The notes beneath the pieces were generated by a model. That model made no database searches. It saw only the letters and a program-made list of their open reading frames with translations, and had not been told where the DNA came from. This document shows, piece by piece, positions 1 to 6,775 of a stretch of DNA of 7,680 nt (positions are counted from its first letter, which is position 1; each line of letters opens with the position of its first letter). Made by a program: the position numbers and the translations under genes. Source of the DNA: an uncultured Collinsella sp. (GTDB lineage Bacteria > Actinomycetota > Coriobacteriia > Coriobacteriales > Coriobacteriaceae); contig CALFGH010000197.1 in the NCBI GenBank assembly GCA_937958315.1, positions 1 through 7,680 of the forward strand, read 5' to 3'.

Positions 1-146
1 AGGCCGCCAGCTACCTGGCCGACCTGCAGAAGGACTGCGAGCGCGTGGGCAACAAGTGCGTCGCCTGCCGTGGCAAGCAGTACATCGAGCTCTCCCAGAA
101 CGGCGACAAGTCTCTCGCCTTCGTGAGTGAGCAACTTTCGAAGTAA
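1..146 (+). CDS. lacE: PTS lactose-family EIIB domain, C-terminal fragment (probable lacE-type EIICB)
   Basis: An open frame enters from the left edge (first full codon at base 3) and stops at TAA 144-146, giving 47 residues. The fragment aligns by eye with the end of the EIIB domain of the complete permease later in this window: a YL/YY start, DLQKDCERVG against MKADTDRLG, then GKQYIEL against GKQYIDL, then a closing LAFV-type helix as in known LacE proteins. EIIB carries the phosphoryl group from EIIA to the incoming sugar through a cysteine that lies upstream of this fragment. Whether the whole protein is a fused EIICB or a stand-alone EIIB cannot be seen. It has three cysteines in the visible tail, which is unusual but not catalytic. 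A lacG gene follows after 70 bp on the same strand, so the two are probably co-transcribed. The family call is fairly secure; the gene symbol is an inference from the neighbours. Confidence 0.72.
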   Translation, partial: AASYLADLQKDCERVGNKCVACRGKQYIELSQNGDKSLAFVSEQLSK

Positions 147-155
147 GTAACGCCC

Positions 156-197
156 AGGGCCAGCCGACCATCCAAGACCGGCTGGCCCTTCGATTTA
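156..197 (+). terminator. GC-rich hairpin between EIIB tail and lacG (weak terminator or intercistronic stem)
   Basis: A perfect 11-bp inverted repeat, agggccagccg at 156-166 and its complement at 179-189, encloses a 12-nt loop. It is followed only by TTCGATTT, an interrupted T-tract, so termination may be partial. It starts 9 nt after the upstream stop codon and ends 27 nt before the next start codon. It could lower lacG expression relative to the permease or protect the 3' end of the upstream message. Confidence 0.6.
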
Positions 198-216
198 GAC
201 GATTGGATATTTCATC

Positions 217-1656
217 ATGTCCGTTAACCCTGCTAGCGTCACTAACCCGCCTGCGCAGTTTCCCGAGGACTTTGTCTTTGGCGGCGCCACTGCTGCCTAC
301 CAGGTAGAGGGCGAGACCCGCACTCACGGTAAGGGCAAGGTTGCCTGGGACGACTTCCTGGAGGCCCAGGGGCGCTTTTCCCCCGATCCCGCTTCGGACT
401 TCTACAACCAGTACCCCGTCGACTTGGAGCTGTGCGAGGAGTTTGGCATCAACGGCATTCGCCTCTCCATCGCCTGGAGCCGCATCTTCCCCAATGGTAC
501 CGGCGAGATTAACCCCGAGGGTGTCCAGTTCTACCATGACCTCTTCGCCGAGTGCCACAAGCACCACGTTGAGCCGTTCGTCACGCTGCATCACTTTGAC
601 ACGCCGCTTCCCCTCTTTGAGAAGGGCGACTTCCTCAACCGCGAGACCATCGACGCCTTTGTGGACTTTGCCACCTTCTGCTTTAAGGAGTACGCCGACC
701 AGGTGACCTACTGGTTCACCTTTAACGAGATCTGGGCCGACGCCTCCAACACCTACATCGAGGGCACCTTCCCCGGTGGCGTCAAGGCGCATCTTGCCGA
801 GGCCTTCCAGTGCGAGCACAACATGATGCTCGCCCACGCCAAGGCCGTACTGGCCTTCCACAACGGCGGCTTTAAGGGCAAAATCGGCGTCATCCAGTCG
901 CTGGAGTTTAAGTACCCACTCAACGAGAACGACCCCGCCGACATCAAAGCCGCCAACAACGAGCACGTGCTGCAAAACCAGTTTTTGCTCGACGCGACGT
1001 TCCGCGGCGAGTATGCCCCCGACACCCTCGAGTGCGCCAACCGCCTGGCTGCCGTCTCGGGCGGCACCATCGAGATCCCGGACGAGGATCTGAAAATCAT
1101 GCGCGAGGCCGCGCTCTACAACGACTACTTGGGCGTTAACAACTACCAGTGCCGCTTCTTGAAGGCTTACGACGGCGAGAACGACCTGCACCACAACGGT
1201 ACGGGTGAGAAGGGCACCGGCCGCTGGCGCGTCAGGGGCATTGGCGAGCATGTGAACAAGCCCGGCATCCCCACCACCGACTGGGACTGGATCATCTATC
1301 CCGAGGGCCTGTTCGACCTGCTCGTCTACATTAAGCAGCGCTATCCCAACTACAAGCAGATCTTCATTACCGAAAACGGCATGGGCTACAAGGACCCCTA
1401 CAAGGACGGTTTTGTGGACGACCAGCCGCGCATCGACTACATCGAGCAGCACCTGCGCTGGTTGCTCAAGGCCATGGAGGTGGGCGTCAACGTGGGTGGC
1501 TACTTCCTGTGGAGCTTGCAAGATCAGTTCTCCTGGACTAACGGATACAACAAGCGATACGGCTTCTTCTACGTTGACTTTGAGACCCAGAAGCGCACGC
1601 CCAAGGCAAGCGCCTACTGGTATAAGCACGTGGCGCAGACCCGTCGTCTGGACTAG
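217..1656 (+). CDS. lacG: 6-phospho-beta-galactosidase, GH1 (LacG type), first copy
   Basis: A 479-residue cytoplasmic glycoside hydrolase of family 1 that should cleave PTS-imported, 6-phosphorylated beta-galactosides such as lactose-6-phosphate. The (beta/alpha)8 barrel is full length (known LacG is about 470 residues) with a slightly longer N-terminus before FVFGGATAAYQ. The acid/base glutamate is E171 in TFNE and the nucleophile is E386 in ITENG. The phosphate-binding trio of the 6-phospho group is present as S439, K446 and Y448 in the stretch FSWTNGYNKRYG. Tryptophan W440 after the serine is the residue typical of 6-phospho-beta-galactosidases; 6-phospho-beta-glucosidases usually have a smaller or different residue there. 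Long stretches match Lactococcus LacG from memory, for example LFAECHKxHVEPFVTLHHFDTP. The ATG at 217 has only a weak GGAT at 205-208 as ribosome binding site, fitting translation within a message shared with the upstream PTS gene. Activity on phosphorylated beta-glucosides cannot be excluded. Confidence 0.9.
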   Translation: MSVNPASVTNPPAQFPEDFVFGGATAAYQVEGETRTHGKGKVAWDDFLEAQGRFSPDPASDFYNQYPVDLELCEEFGINGIRLSIAWSRIFPNGTGEINPEGVQFYHDLFAECHKHHVEPFVTLHHFDTPLPLFEKGDFLNRETIDAFVDFATFCFKEYADQVTYWFTFNEIWADASNTYIEGTFPGGVKAHLAEAFQCEHNMMLAHAKAVLAFHNGGFKGKIGVIQSLEFKYPLNENDPADIKAANNEHVLQNQFLLDATFRGEYAPDTLECANRLAAVSGGTIEIPDEDLKIMREAALYNDYLGVNNYQCRFLKAYDGENDLHHNGTGEKGTGRWRVRGIGEHVNKPGIPTTDWDWIIYPEGLFDLLVYIKQRYPNYKQIFITENGMGYKDPYKDGFVDDQPRIDYIEQHLRWLLKAMEVGVNVGGYFLWSLQDQFSWTNGYNKRYGFFYVDFETQKRTPKASAYWYKHVAQTRRLD

Positions 1657-1701
1657 TGGCTGGCGGGGTTGCCCGCTCACACAACCTGTCCCCATTTCTC
1701 A

Positions 1702-1746
1702 GCCGGGGGCGGCACGTCACACGGCGCGCCGCCCCCGGCCTTTTTT
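1702..1746 (+). terminator. Rho-independent terminator of the first lacG
   Basis: A perfect 12-bp GC-rich stem (gccgggggcggc at 1702-1713, complement at 1728-1739) with a 14-nt loop is followed by CTTTTTT ending at 1746. It lies 45 nt after the lacG stop codon and has the standard form of an intrinsic terminator in the plus direction. The minus direction has no T-tract after the stem. Confidence 0.92.
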
Positions 1747-1764
1747 GGGCGGACCGTGTCGCAC

Positions 1765-1829
1765 GTTTGTCTCGGTCTGTAACATCTAGCCGAGTTTTTT
1801 GGTCCTAGCTGTTACAGATTGAGACGAAC
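1765..1829. repeat. Palindromic repeat unit A
   Basis: Left arm 1765-1784 and right arm 1810-1829 are complementary over 17 of 20 positions. The 25-nt interior contains CTAG on both sides of a T6 run, extending the stem inward. The left outer arm GTTTGTCTC mirrors the right outer arm, which is true only of the first unit in each array. Confidence 0.88.
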
Positions 1830-1845
1830 AGGATTGCTCTTTCCG

Positions 1846-1910
1846 AAGAATCTAAATCTGTAACACGTAGCCCGCTTTTGACCGTCTACCTGTTACAAAT
1901 CGAGACAAAC
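1846..1910. repeat. Palindromic repeat unit B
   Basis: The right arm at 1891-1910 reads TGTTACAAATCGAGACAAAC. The left side ends in ATCTGTAACA at 1856-1865 but its outer part no longer mirrors the right arm. The inner stem is GTAG paired with CTAC, where unit A has CTAG paired with CTAG, a paired change that keeps the hairpin. The loop core is CCGCTTTTGACCG, shared with unit D. Confidence 0.86.
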
Positions 1911-1920
1911 GGAGTAGGAC

Positions 1921-2949
1921 CTAACCCCGTATGTCCCTAACAGTCGAGCGTTCGACCAGCGTACTCGGCACATGAATCGCCTCGATAGACGAGCTCTCTC
2001 CAATCGCCGCCTCAAACGCAAGCTTACCGACACCGCGCAAATCAAATCGCAGCGTCGTCAGCCGATTGTGAGGAACAAGTCCCTCGAGTGCGTCGTCGAT
2101 ACCAACCACGCTCACGTCGTCGGGCACGGACAGGCCCGCGTTCTCGAGCGCGGCGATAACGCCCAGCGCCATCTGGTCATTTGCCGCAAGCACGGCAGTC
2201 GGCGCCTGCGACCCGCCGGCAAGCACCTCGGCCGCAATCCGCTCGCCCATGGCGTACCCACTGTCCGCACTCCAATCGCCACGCAGCATCGGAGCGGCAT
2301 CGACATGAGCACGACCCAGCGTATCGCGCCAACCGGCCTCACGAAAACGCGAGGAAATCGAGTTTTCCGGACCCGCCACAAACCGCATATTCGAGTGACC
2401 ATGTTCCAGCAGATAATTGGTCAACAGCTCGCACGAACCATACTGGTCGGAGTCGATCGTCGTGCAGCGCGGATGCGCATACATGGACAGGATGACCGTT
2501 CGCACTCCCGGCTGGGGAACAAACTCCTCAAAATCGGGAGCCATGCGGTTCATGTTGAGAATCATGCCGTCGACGGGTCGCTCGACCATGCGGCGCGAGG
2601 CATCGGCAAGTGTATAGGGCTTGTCGCCGCCCATCTCGATCATAGTGACGGCAAAATCGTGCTCGCGCGCCGCTTGCATGATACCCTCGAGCGTCGCCAG
2701 GTTACCGACACGTGTGATGTTGTACATGCACAGGCCAATAGAACGATACGACCCGCCGCGCAACGCCGCTCCAGCAAAATTGGGACGAAAGCCCAGCTCT
2801 TCCATGGCGGCCAGCACACGCTTGCGCGTCTTTTCCGTCACGTTGGGCATACCGTTGACCACGCGAGACACAGTCTGGCGGCTCACGCCAGCGAGCGCCG
2901 CAACCTCTGCCGCGCTCGCCGAATGACCATTCCTTGTCTGCTGAGCCAT
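1921..2949 (-). CDS. LacI-family transcriptional repressor, probable regulator of the divergent lac genes
   Basis: A DNA-binding repressor of 342 residues from the chosen ATG at 2949. The N-terminal helix-turn-helix lies at about residues 12-33 (SAAEVAALAGVSRQTVSRVV, then NG), followed by a hinge with NFAGAALRGG, whose leucine is the kind inserted at a central CG of the operator. The periplasmic-binding-like effector domain follows, with the usual TAVLAANDQMALG and VPDDVSVVGIDD stretches near the C-terminus. The frame is open to an ATG at 3006, but this would add 19 residues unlike the family and lies 4 bp from an operator-like site. GTG 2958 has AGCAGG 5 nt upstream and is a realistic alternative; ATG 2949 has GGAAGG too close to be ideal. 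The gene is divergent from the second lacG, and its own promoter region holds one of three matching operator-like sites, so autoregulation is likely. The inducer is unknown, probably a sugar phosphate or free sugar. Confidence 0.9.
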   Translation of the reverse strand: MAQQTRNGHSASAAEVAALAGVSRQTVSRVVNGMPNVTEKTRKRVLAAMEELGFRPNFAGAALRGGSYRSIGLCMYNITRVGNLATLEGIMQAAREHDFAVTMIEMGGDKPYTLADASRRMVERPVDGMILNMNRMAPDFEEFVPQPGVRTVILSMYAHPRCTTIDSDQYGSCELLTNYLLEHGHSNMRFVAGPENSISSRFREAGWRDTLGRAHVDAAPMLRGDWSADSGYAMGERIAAEVLAGGSQAPTAVLAANDQMALGVIAALENAGLSVPDDVSVVGIDDALEGLVPHNRLTTLRFDLRGVGKLAFEAAIGESSSIEAIHVPSTLVERSTVRDIRG

Positions 2950-3010
2950 GCCTTCCACGCTAACCTGCTTCCCAACTATTCCCCGCGCCCATGGCGCATC
3001 GTACATACAT

Positions 3011-3024
3011 TGATAACGTGCTCA
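3011..3024. promoter_or_regulatory. Putative LacI-type operator O1 (lacI side)
   Basis: The plus strand reads TGATAACGTGCTCA; the minus strand reads TGAGCACGTTATCA. It is a 14-bp pseudopalindrome with a central CG and TG/CA ends, as expected for LacI-family operators. It lies just downstream of the predicted lacI start point, where bound repressor would block transcription. The half TGAGCACGT is identical in the two other sites at 3143 and 3165. Confidence 0.65.
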
Positions 3025-3036
3025 TGATACCCGAGC

Positions 3037-3066
3037 CATATACCACAACATGAAAACTTCTGTCAA
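3037..3066 (-). promoter_or_regulatory. Predicted promoter of the lacI gene
   Basis: On the minus strand a perfect -35 TTGACA (3066-3061) is followed by an 18-nt spacer and a -10 TATATG (3042-3037), preceded by TGG as an extended -10 feature. The start point would fall near 3030, directly before operator-like site O1. This is the best sigma-70-type promoter visible in the intergenic region. Confidence 0.6.
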
Positions 3067-3089
3067 TCAAAACCGCTTACCGAACAAAT

Positions 3090-3107
3090 ACAACCGTTCG
3101 CGGCTGT
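3090..3107. other. Small hairpin with TTCG loop in the divergent intergenic region
   Basis: ACAACCG at 3090-3096 and CGGCTGT at 3101-3107 pair over 6 of 7 positions plus a G-T wobble around a TTCG loop. An outer CAAA/TTTG pair flanks it with a 2-nt bulge. It lies between the two promoter regions and upstream of the predicted lacI -35 box. It could be a further protein-binding site. No function can be assigned from sequence. Confidence 0.35.
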
Positions 3108-3142
3108 TTGAAGTTGTTTTGTTTCTATACATCCCAGCCGGA

Positions 3143-3156
3143 TGTTAACGTGCTCA
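3143..3156. promoter_or_regulatory. Putative LacI-type operator O2 (lacG side)
   Basis: TGTTAACGTGCTCA on the plus strand, within the 17-bp direct repeat ATGTTMACGTGCTCATT that recurs 22 bp downstream. The 22-bp spacing is about two helical turns and would put two repressor dimers on the same DNA face. Confidence 0.65.
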
Positions 3157-3164
3157 TTGTCAAA

Positions 3165-3178
3165 TGTTCACGTGCTCA
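3165..3178. promoter_or_regulatory. Putative LacI-type operator O3 (lacG promoter)
   Basis: TGTTCACGTGCTCA on the plus strand, the most symmetric of the three sites with a perfect CACGTG centre. It overlaps the position expected for the -35 element of a lacG promoter whose -10 may be TCTAAT at 3186-3191. Confidence 0.67.
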
Positions 3179-3191
3179 TTTTGGTTCTAAT
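3165..3191 (+). promoter_or_regulatory. Candidate promoter of the second lacG operon
   Basis: TCTAAT at 3186-3191 matches the -10 consensus at 5 of 6 bases. The -35 position is poor (TGTTCA at 3165-3170, 15-nt spacer) and coincides with operator-like site O3. The remaining leader, about 3200-3280, has only a weak bulged hairpin near 3232-3256. The promoter call rests mainly on position. Confidence 0.28.
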
Positions 3192-3283
3192 CATTTTAAG
3201 ATAGTGTTTATCGGGCTTTTTCACCGCTGAACGCTAACCAGGGAGCCTCCTGAGCGCAAACGCACAATATCGAACAGCGAGAC

Positions 3284-3290
3284 GAGAGGG
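3284..3290 (+). promoter_or_regulatory. Ribosome binding site deciding the second lacG start
   Basis: GAGAGGG lies 9 nt before the ATG at 3300 but only 3 nt before the in-frame ATG at 3294. The spacing favours 3300 as the start codon. Confidence 0.6.
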
Positions 3291-3299
3291 TGTATGCAT

Positions 3300-4742
3300 A
3301 TGTCTTTGCTAAACCGCGTACAGCAGCTGCCGAAGGGCTTTGTTTGGGGTGCCGCAACCGCCGCGTACCAAACGGAAGGTTCCACGAAGGTGGCAGGCAA
3401 GGGTAAGACCATGTGGGACGATTACCTTGTCGCCCAGGGTCGCTTTTTGCCCGACCCGGCCAGTGATTTCTACAACCGCTACGAGGAGGATATCCGCCTT
3501 TCTGCCGAGCATGGACTCAACGCCATCCGTGTGTCCATCGCCTGGACCCGCATCTTCCCCAACGGCGACGATGCCGAGCCCCTCGCCGAGGGCGTTAAGC
3601 ACTACCACGAGCTGTTCGCCTGCTGCAAAAAGTATGGCGTCGAGCCCTATGTGTCCCTGCATCACTTTGACTCCCCCGCCGCCCTGTTCAACCAGGGCGA
3701 CTGGCTCAACCGCAAGACCGTCGACGCCTATGTGCGCTATGCCGAGTTCTGCTTCCGCGAGTTCCGCGAGGTCAAGAATTGGTTCACCATCAACGAGCTC
3801 ATCAGCCTCTCGCACTCCCAATACATCCAAGGCAACTTCCCGCCCAACCATCACTTTGATGTGACGAGCGGCATCCAGAGCCAGCACAACGAGCTCGTTG
3901 CCCACGCCCGCGCCGTCAACCTGTATAAGGATCTTGACGAGACCGAGCACCTGGGCGGACGCATTGGCATGGTCAACGTCCTGACGCCGGCATATCCTGC
4001 CACAGACTCGCCCGCCGACCAGCACGCCGCCGACCTGTACAACGCCTTCTACACCGACTTCATCATGGACGGCGCCTTCCTGGGTCACTACTCCGCGCGC
4101 ACCCTCTCACTCATCAACGAGATTCTGCGTGCCAACAACGCCACGCTTACGGTTGAGGACAGCGACATGGAGGAGCTCGCCAAGGCGGCGCCCCGCAACG
4201 ATATGTTCGGCCTCAACTACTATCAGTCGGCGTTTATCGCCGCCTACGATGGCGAGTCCACCAACAGCTTTAACGGCACCGGAGACAAGGGCACCTCGTG
4301 CTTTAAGTTTAAGGGCGTCGGGCAGCAGGTCGATATGCCGGGTATCCCCACCACCGACTGGGATTGGCTCATCTACCCGCAAGGCCTCTACGACACGCTC
4401 AAGCACATCAGCGCCACCTATCCCAACCTCCCCGTCATCTATATCACCGAAAACGGCCTGGGCCACAAGGACCCCGAGCCCGACGCAAACGGCATCGTCG
4501 CCGATCCCGAGCGCATCGACTTTGTCGACCAGCACATGGAGAAGGTGCTCCAGGCGCGCGCCGAGGGCGTCGACGTCCAGGGCTACTTTATCTGGAGCCT
4601 GCAGGACCAGTTCTCGTGGGCCAACGGCTATAACAAGCGCTACGGCCTGTTCTACATCGACTTCGACACGCAAAAACGCTACATCAAGCAGTCGGCACTC
4701 TGGTACAAGGAGCTCGCCGACACTATGGCGGACGCGCAGTAG
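3300..4742 (+). CDS. lacG: 6-phospho-beta-galactosidase, GH1 (LacG type), second copy
   Basis: A 480-residue GH1 enzyme counted from ATG 3300; an in-frame ATG at 3294 would add MH. It should hydrolyse the 6-phosphorylated disaccharide delivered by the EIICB encoded just downstream. The acid/base glutamate is E166 in TINE and the nucleophile is E384 in ITENG. The 6-phosphate-binding residues S439, K446 and Y448 are all present in FSWANGYNKRYG, and W440 again points to galactoside over glucoside specificity. It is a clear paralogue of the enzyme at 217-1656, sharing more than half of its residues by eye. Differences are concentrated in the middle of the barrel: after the acid/base the copies read LISLSHSQYIQG here and IWADASNTYIEG there, and this copy carries YKDLDETEHLGG. 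These stretches border the aglycone site, so the two may prefer different substrates. It is the first gene after the operator-bearing control region and is probably repressed by the divergent LacI protein. Confidence 0.9.
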   Translation: MSLLNRVQQLPKGFVWGAATAAYQTEGSTKVAGKGKTMWDDYLVAQGRFLPDPASDFYNRYEEDIRLSAEHGLNAIRVSIAWTRIFPNGDDAEPLAEGVKHYHELFACCKKYGVEPYVSLHHFDSPAALFNQGDWLNRKTVDAYVRYAEFCFREFREVKNWFTINELISLSHSQYIQGNFPPNHHFDVTSGIQSQHNELVAHARAVNLYKDLDETEHLGGRIGMVNVLTPAYPATDSPADQHAADLYNAFYTDFIMDGAFLGHYSARTLSLINEILRANNATLTVEDSDMEELAKAAPRNDMFGLNYYQSAFIAAYDGESTNSFNGTGDKGTSCFKFKGVGQQVDMPGIPTTDWDWLIYPQGLYDTLKHISATYPNLPVIYITENGLGHKDPEPDANGIVADPERIDFVDQHMEKVLQARAEGVDVQGYFIWSLQDQFSWANGYNKRYGLFYIDFDTQKRYIKQSALWYKELADTMADAQ

Positions 4743-4763
4743 CGCATCGCCTCGCTTTCCCCC

Positions 4764-4810
4764 GAGAGGGGAGCGGCCCTATGCGATACAAACCCAGCCG
4801 CTCCCCTCTC
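4764..4810 (+). other. Perfect 14-bp intercistronic hairpin between lacG and lacE
   Basis: GAGAGGGGAGCGGC at 4764-4777 and its exact complement at 4797-4810 enclose a 19-nt loop. The following sequence is TCCCCCTGGG, with no T-tract, so this is not a standard intrinsic terminator. It begins 21 nt after the lacG stop and lies 108 nt before the lacE start. It may act as an mRNA-stabilising or processing stem that sets different levels of lacG and lacE. The rest of the 176-bp gap shows no convincing promoter. Confidence 0.7.
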
Positions 4811-4901
4811 TCCCCCTGGGACCGACCCCGCCTGCACCCGGGCTTTTAGCAAGCGGGAGACCATATAGGTTTTCAACGTCCATGCCATTAAGATTTCATG
4901 C

Positions 4902-4910
4902 AAAGAGGAG
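4902..4910 (+). promoter_or_regulatory. Strong ribosome binding site of lacE
   Basis: AAAGAGGAG ends 8 nt before the ATG at 4919, the best Shine-Dalgarno match in the window. It fixes the permease start and suggests efficient independent initiation. Confidence 0.8.
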
Positions 4911-4918
4911 CGTGAACT

Positions 4919-6679
4919 ATGGAATCGATCGTTAAGTTCTTGGAGAAAGGTCAGCCGTACTTCGACAAGGTCTCTAAGAACATCTACCTTCAGGCCATTA
5001 AAGACGGCTTTTTGGCAGCAATGCCCATCATCCTGTCTTCTTCTGTCTTCCTGCTTATTTCGACCCTGCCGGGCGTTGTCGCCACGGTCGGCGGCTTTAC
5101 GCTGCCCGACTGGTGGAACGTCGACGTCGTGAACTTCTGCAACAAGGTTTACAACTTCACGATGGGCGTCGTGGGCATCATGGTCGCCGGCACCACCGCA
5201 AGCGCGCTGACCGGCTCCAAGAACCGCCGCATGCCTGCCGGCAAGGCCATCAACGCCACGAGCACCATGGTCGCCGCCATGTGCGCTATGCTCATCTTGG
5301 CCGTTACCCAGACGAGTGCCAAGATCGACGGCGCCGATGTCTCGGTGTTCTTTACCGACAACATGGGCACCAAGGGCCTACTGAGCTCCTTTGTCGCCGC
5401 ATTTGCCACGGTCAACATCTATGCCTTCTGCATTAAGCGAGACATCACCATCAAGCTGCCCAAAGAAGTCCCCGGCGCCATCGCCCAGAACTTCCGCGAC
5501 ATCTTCGCCTTCAGCTTCTCCATCCTGTTTGTCGCCGTCATCGACGTTATCTGCCGCACCTGCTTGGCCGTCCCGTTTGCCAACGTCATCTCCACGCTGG
5601 TGAGCCCGCTGTTCGCCGCTGCCGATTCCTACGCCGGCCTCGCCCTCATCTGGTTCATGATCCCGCTGTTCTGGTTCATGGGCATCCACGGCCCCTCGGT
5701 CGTTAAGCCTGCCCTCAACGCCGCGCTGTTTGGCAACATCACCACCAACCTCGCCACGCTGCAGGCCGGCGGTCACCCCGCCCTCGCCTTGACCGAGAAC
5801 TTCGGTAACTACATCGGCGAACTCGGCGGCACCGGCGCCACGTTCATTGTCCCGATCATCTTCCTGCTCTTTATGCGCTCCAAGCAGCTCAAGGCCGTCG
5901 GCAAAGCCTCTGTCGTACCCGTGATGTTCGCCGTCAACGAGCCGCTGCTGTTCGCCGCGCCCATCATCCTCAACCCGTACTTCCTGATCCCGTTCCTGTT
6001 TGCCCCCGTGGCCAACGTCCTCATTGGTAAGTTCTTCATCGACTTTTTGGGCATGAACGGCTTTATCTATGCCATGCCGTGGGCACTCCCCGGACCGATC
6101 GGCACCTTCATCGACACCAACTTCCAGCCGATCTCTCTGGTCCTGGTTGTCGTCCTGCTGGTCGTTGACTTCTTAATCTACTACCCGTTCTGCAAGGCCT
6201 ACGACAACGTCCTGTGCAAGCAGGAGGCCGAGACCCTGGCCGAAGAAGAGGCCGAGGAGACCAAGGCTGTCAAGACCGCTGCCGCCCCCGCCGTTGAGGC
6301 TCCTGTTGTCGAGACCGCTTCTGCCACTGAGGCCTCCGCAGCTCCGTCCGCCCTTAAGGGCAAGGATCTGAGGGTTCTGGTTCTGTGCGCTGGCGCCGGC
6401 ACCTCTGCACTGCTCGCCAACGCGCTTAAGGAAGGCGCCGACGAGCTGGGCATCGACATTACCGCCAACGCCGGTGCCTACGGCAGCCACTACGCCATCA
6501 TGGACCAGTACAACGTCATCGTCCTGGCTCCGCAGGTTCGCACCTATTACAACGAGATGAAGGCCGACACCGACCGCCTGGGCATCACGCTGCTGTCGCC
6601 CAAGGGCAAACAGTACATCGACCTCACTAAGGATCCCAAGGGTGCCGTCGCCTGGATCGAGGAAAACCTCGAGGCATAA
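4919..6679 (+). CDS. lacE: PTS lactose-family EIICB permease (LacE type)
   Basis: A 586-residue membrane permease that carries a beta-galactoside across the membrane and phosphorylates it. Known LacE proteins are about 570 residues and align along the whole length (start like FIEKGKPFFEK, here FLEKGQPYFDK). The EIIC part, residues about 1-430, has about ten hydrophobic segments. Substrate-site motifs are visible: H257 in GIHGPS and E341 in NEPLLF. A linker rich in Ala and Glu, about residues 438-480, joins it to the EIIB domain (about 481-586), whose phosphorylated cysteine is C490 in VLCAGAGTS. The end of this domain (GKQYIDLTKD) matches the fragment at the left edge of the window. It follows the second lacG by 176 bp on the same strand and probably shares its control by the upstream operators. 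It needs an EIIA of the lactose type, which is not in the window. Lactose is the best guess for substrate; cellobiose-like sugars are possible. Confidence 0.9.
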   Translation: MESIVKFLEKGQPYFDKVSKNIYLQAIKDGFLAAMPIILSSSVFLLISTLPGVVATVGGFTLPDWWNVDVVNFCNKVYNFTMGVVGIMVAGTTASALTGSKNRRMPAGKAINATSTMVAAMCAMLILAVTQTSAKIDGADVSVFFTDNMGTKGLLSSFVAAFATVNIYAFCIKRDITIKLPKEVPGAIAQNFRDIFAFSFSILFVAVIDVICRTCLAVPFANVISTLVSPLFAAADSYAGLALIWFMIPLFWFMGIHGPSVVKPALNAALFGNITTNLATLQAGGHPALALTENFGNYIGELGGTGATFIVPIIFLLFMRSKQLKAVGKASVVPVMFAVNEPLLFAAPIILNPYFLIPFLFAPVANVLIGKFFIDFLGMNGFIYAMPWALPGPIGTFIDTNFQPISLVLVVVLLVVDFLIYYPFCKAYDNVLCKQEAETLAEEEAEETKAVKTAAAPAVEAPVVETASATEASAAPSALKGKDLRVLVLCAGAGTSALLANALKEGADELGIDITANAGAYGSHYAIMDQYNVIVLAPQVRTYYNEMKADTDRLGITLLSPKGKQYIDLTKDPKGAVAWIEENLEA

Positions 6680-6705
6680 GACGCTGACGCCACCTGCCGC
6701 TCGCA

Positions 6706-6755
6706 GAAAAAAAAATGGCCCGTGCATCGATGCGTGATGCGCGGGCCATTTTGTT
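6706..6755. terminator. Bidirectional intrinsic terminator after lacE
   Basis: AAAATGGCCCG at 6712-6722 pairs perfectly with CGGGCCATTTT at 6742-6752, with a 19-nt loop that itself contains the palindrome GCATCGATGC. TTTTGTTT follows in the plus direction and nine consecutive A (6707-6715) give a T9 tract in the minus direction. It can end lacE transcripts and also those of the convergent regulator that read through the repeat array. Confidence 0.9.
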
Positions 6756-6775
6756 TAGACCGCACCCGTCCTCCT

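Larger units (their letters stand above)
1765..1910. repeat. Palindromic repeat array 1 (two 65-bp units)
   Basis: Two units of a palindromic repeat start 81 bp apart with a 16-nt unrelated spacer. Each has TGTAACA and TGTTACA separated by exactly 25 nt, flanked by partly complementary outer arms ending in GAGACRAAC. The array begins 18 nt after the lacG terminator and ends 10 nt before the stop codon of the convergent lacI gene. The same family recurs in four copies at 6776-7080. I do not recognise it as a named element. It resembles REP/BIME-type intergenic repeats in placement and palindromy but is longer. Confidence 0.9.

Noticed and set aside
2950..3006. N-terminal extension of the repressor from ATG 3006
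   Set aside because: The added 19 residues have no family counterpart, there is no Shine-Dalgarno, and the codon adjoins operator-like site O1.
1972..3027. Plus-strand open frame of 351 codons opposite lacI
   Set aside because: The minus frame has a complete LacI protein with helix-turn-helix and effector domain; the plus frame is His/Arg-rich and matches nothing.
3066..3084. Catabolite-control (cre) site around TCAAAACCGCTTACCG
   Set aside because: It resembles the cre consensus, but the central CG is displaced by one base and the TG and CA ends are missing.
3309..4088. Long minus-strand open frame opposite the second lacG (259 codons)
   Set aside because: It lies fully inside a gene with intact catalytic motifs. 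Its composition is that of the complement of GC-rich codons, and no family is recognisable.
4764..4810. Calling the lacG-lacE hairpin a rho-independent terminator
   Set aside because: The stem is perfect but is followed by TCCCCC and not a T-tract, and lacE downstream has no clear promoter of its own.
4129..4935. Plus-strand open frame of 268 codons overlapping the second lacG and the gap before lacE
   Set aside because: It is a +1-frame reading of lacG, rich in Ser, Arg, Thr and Pro, without a plausible start region or domain.
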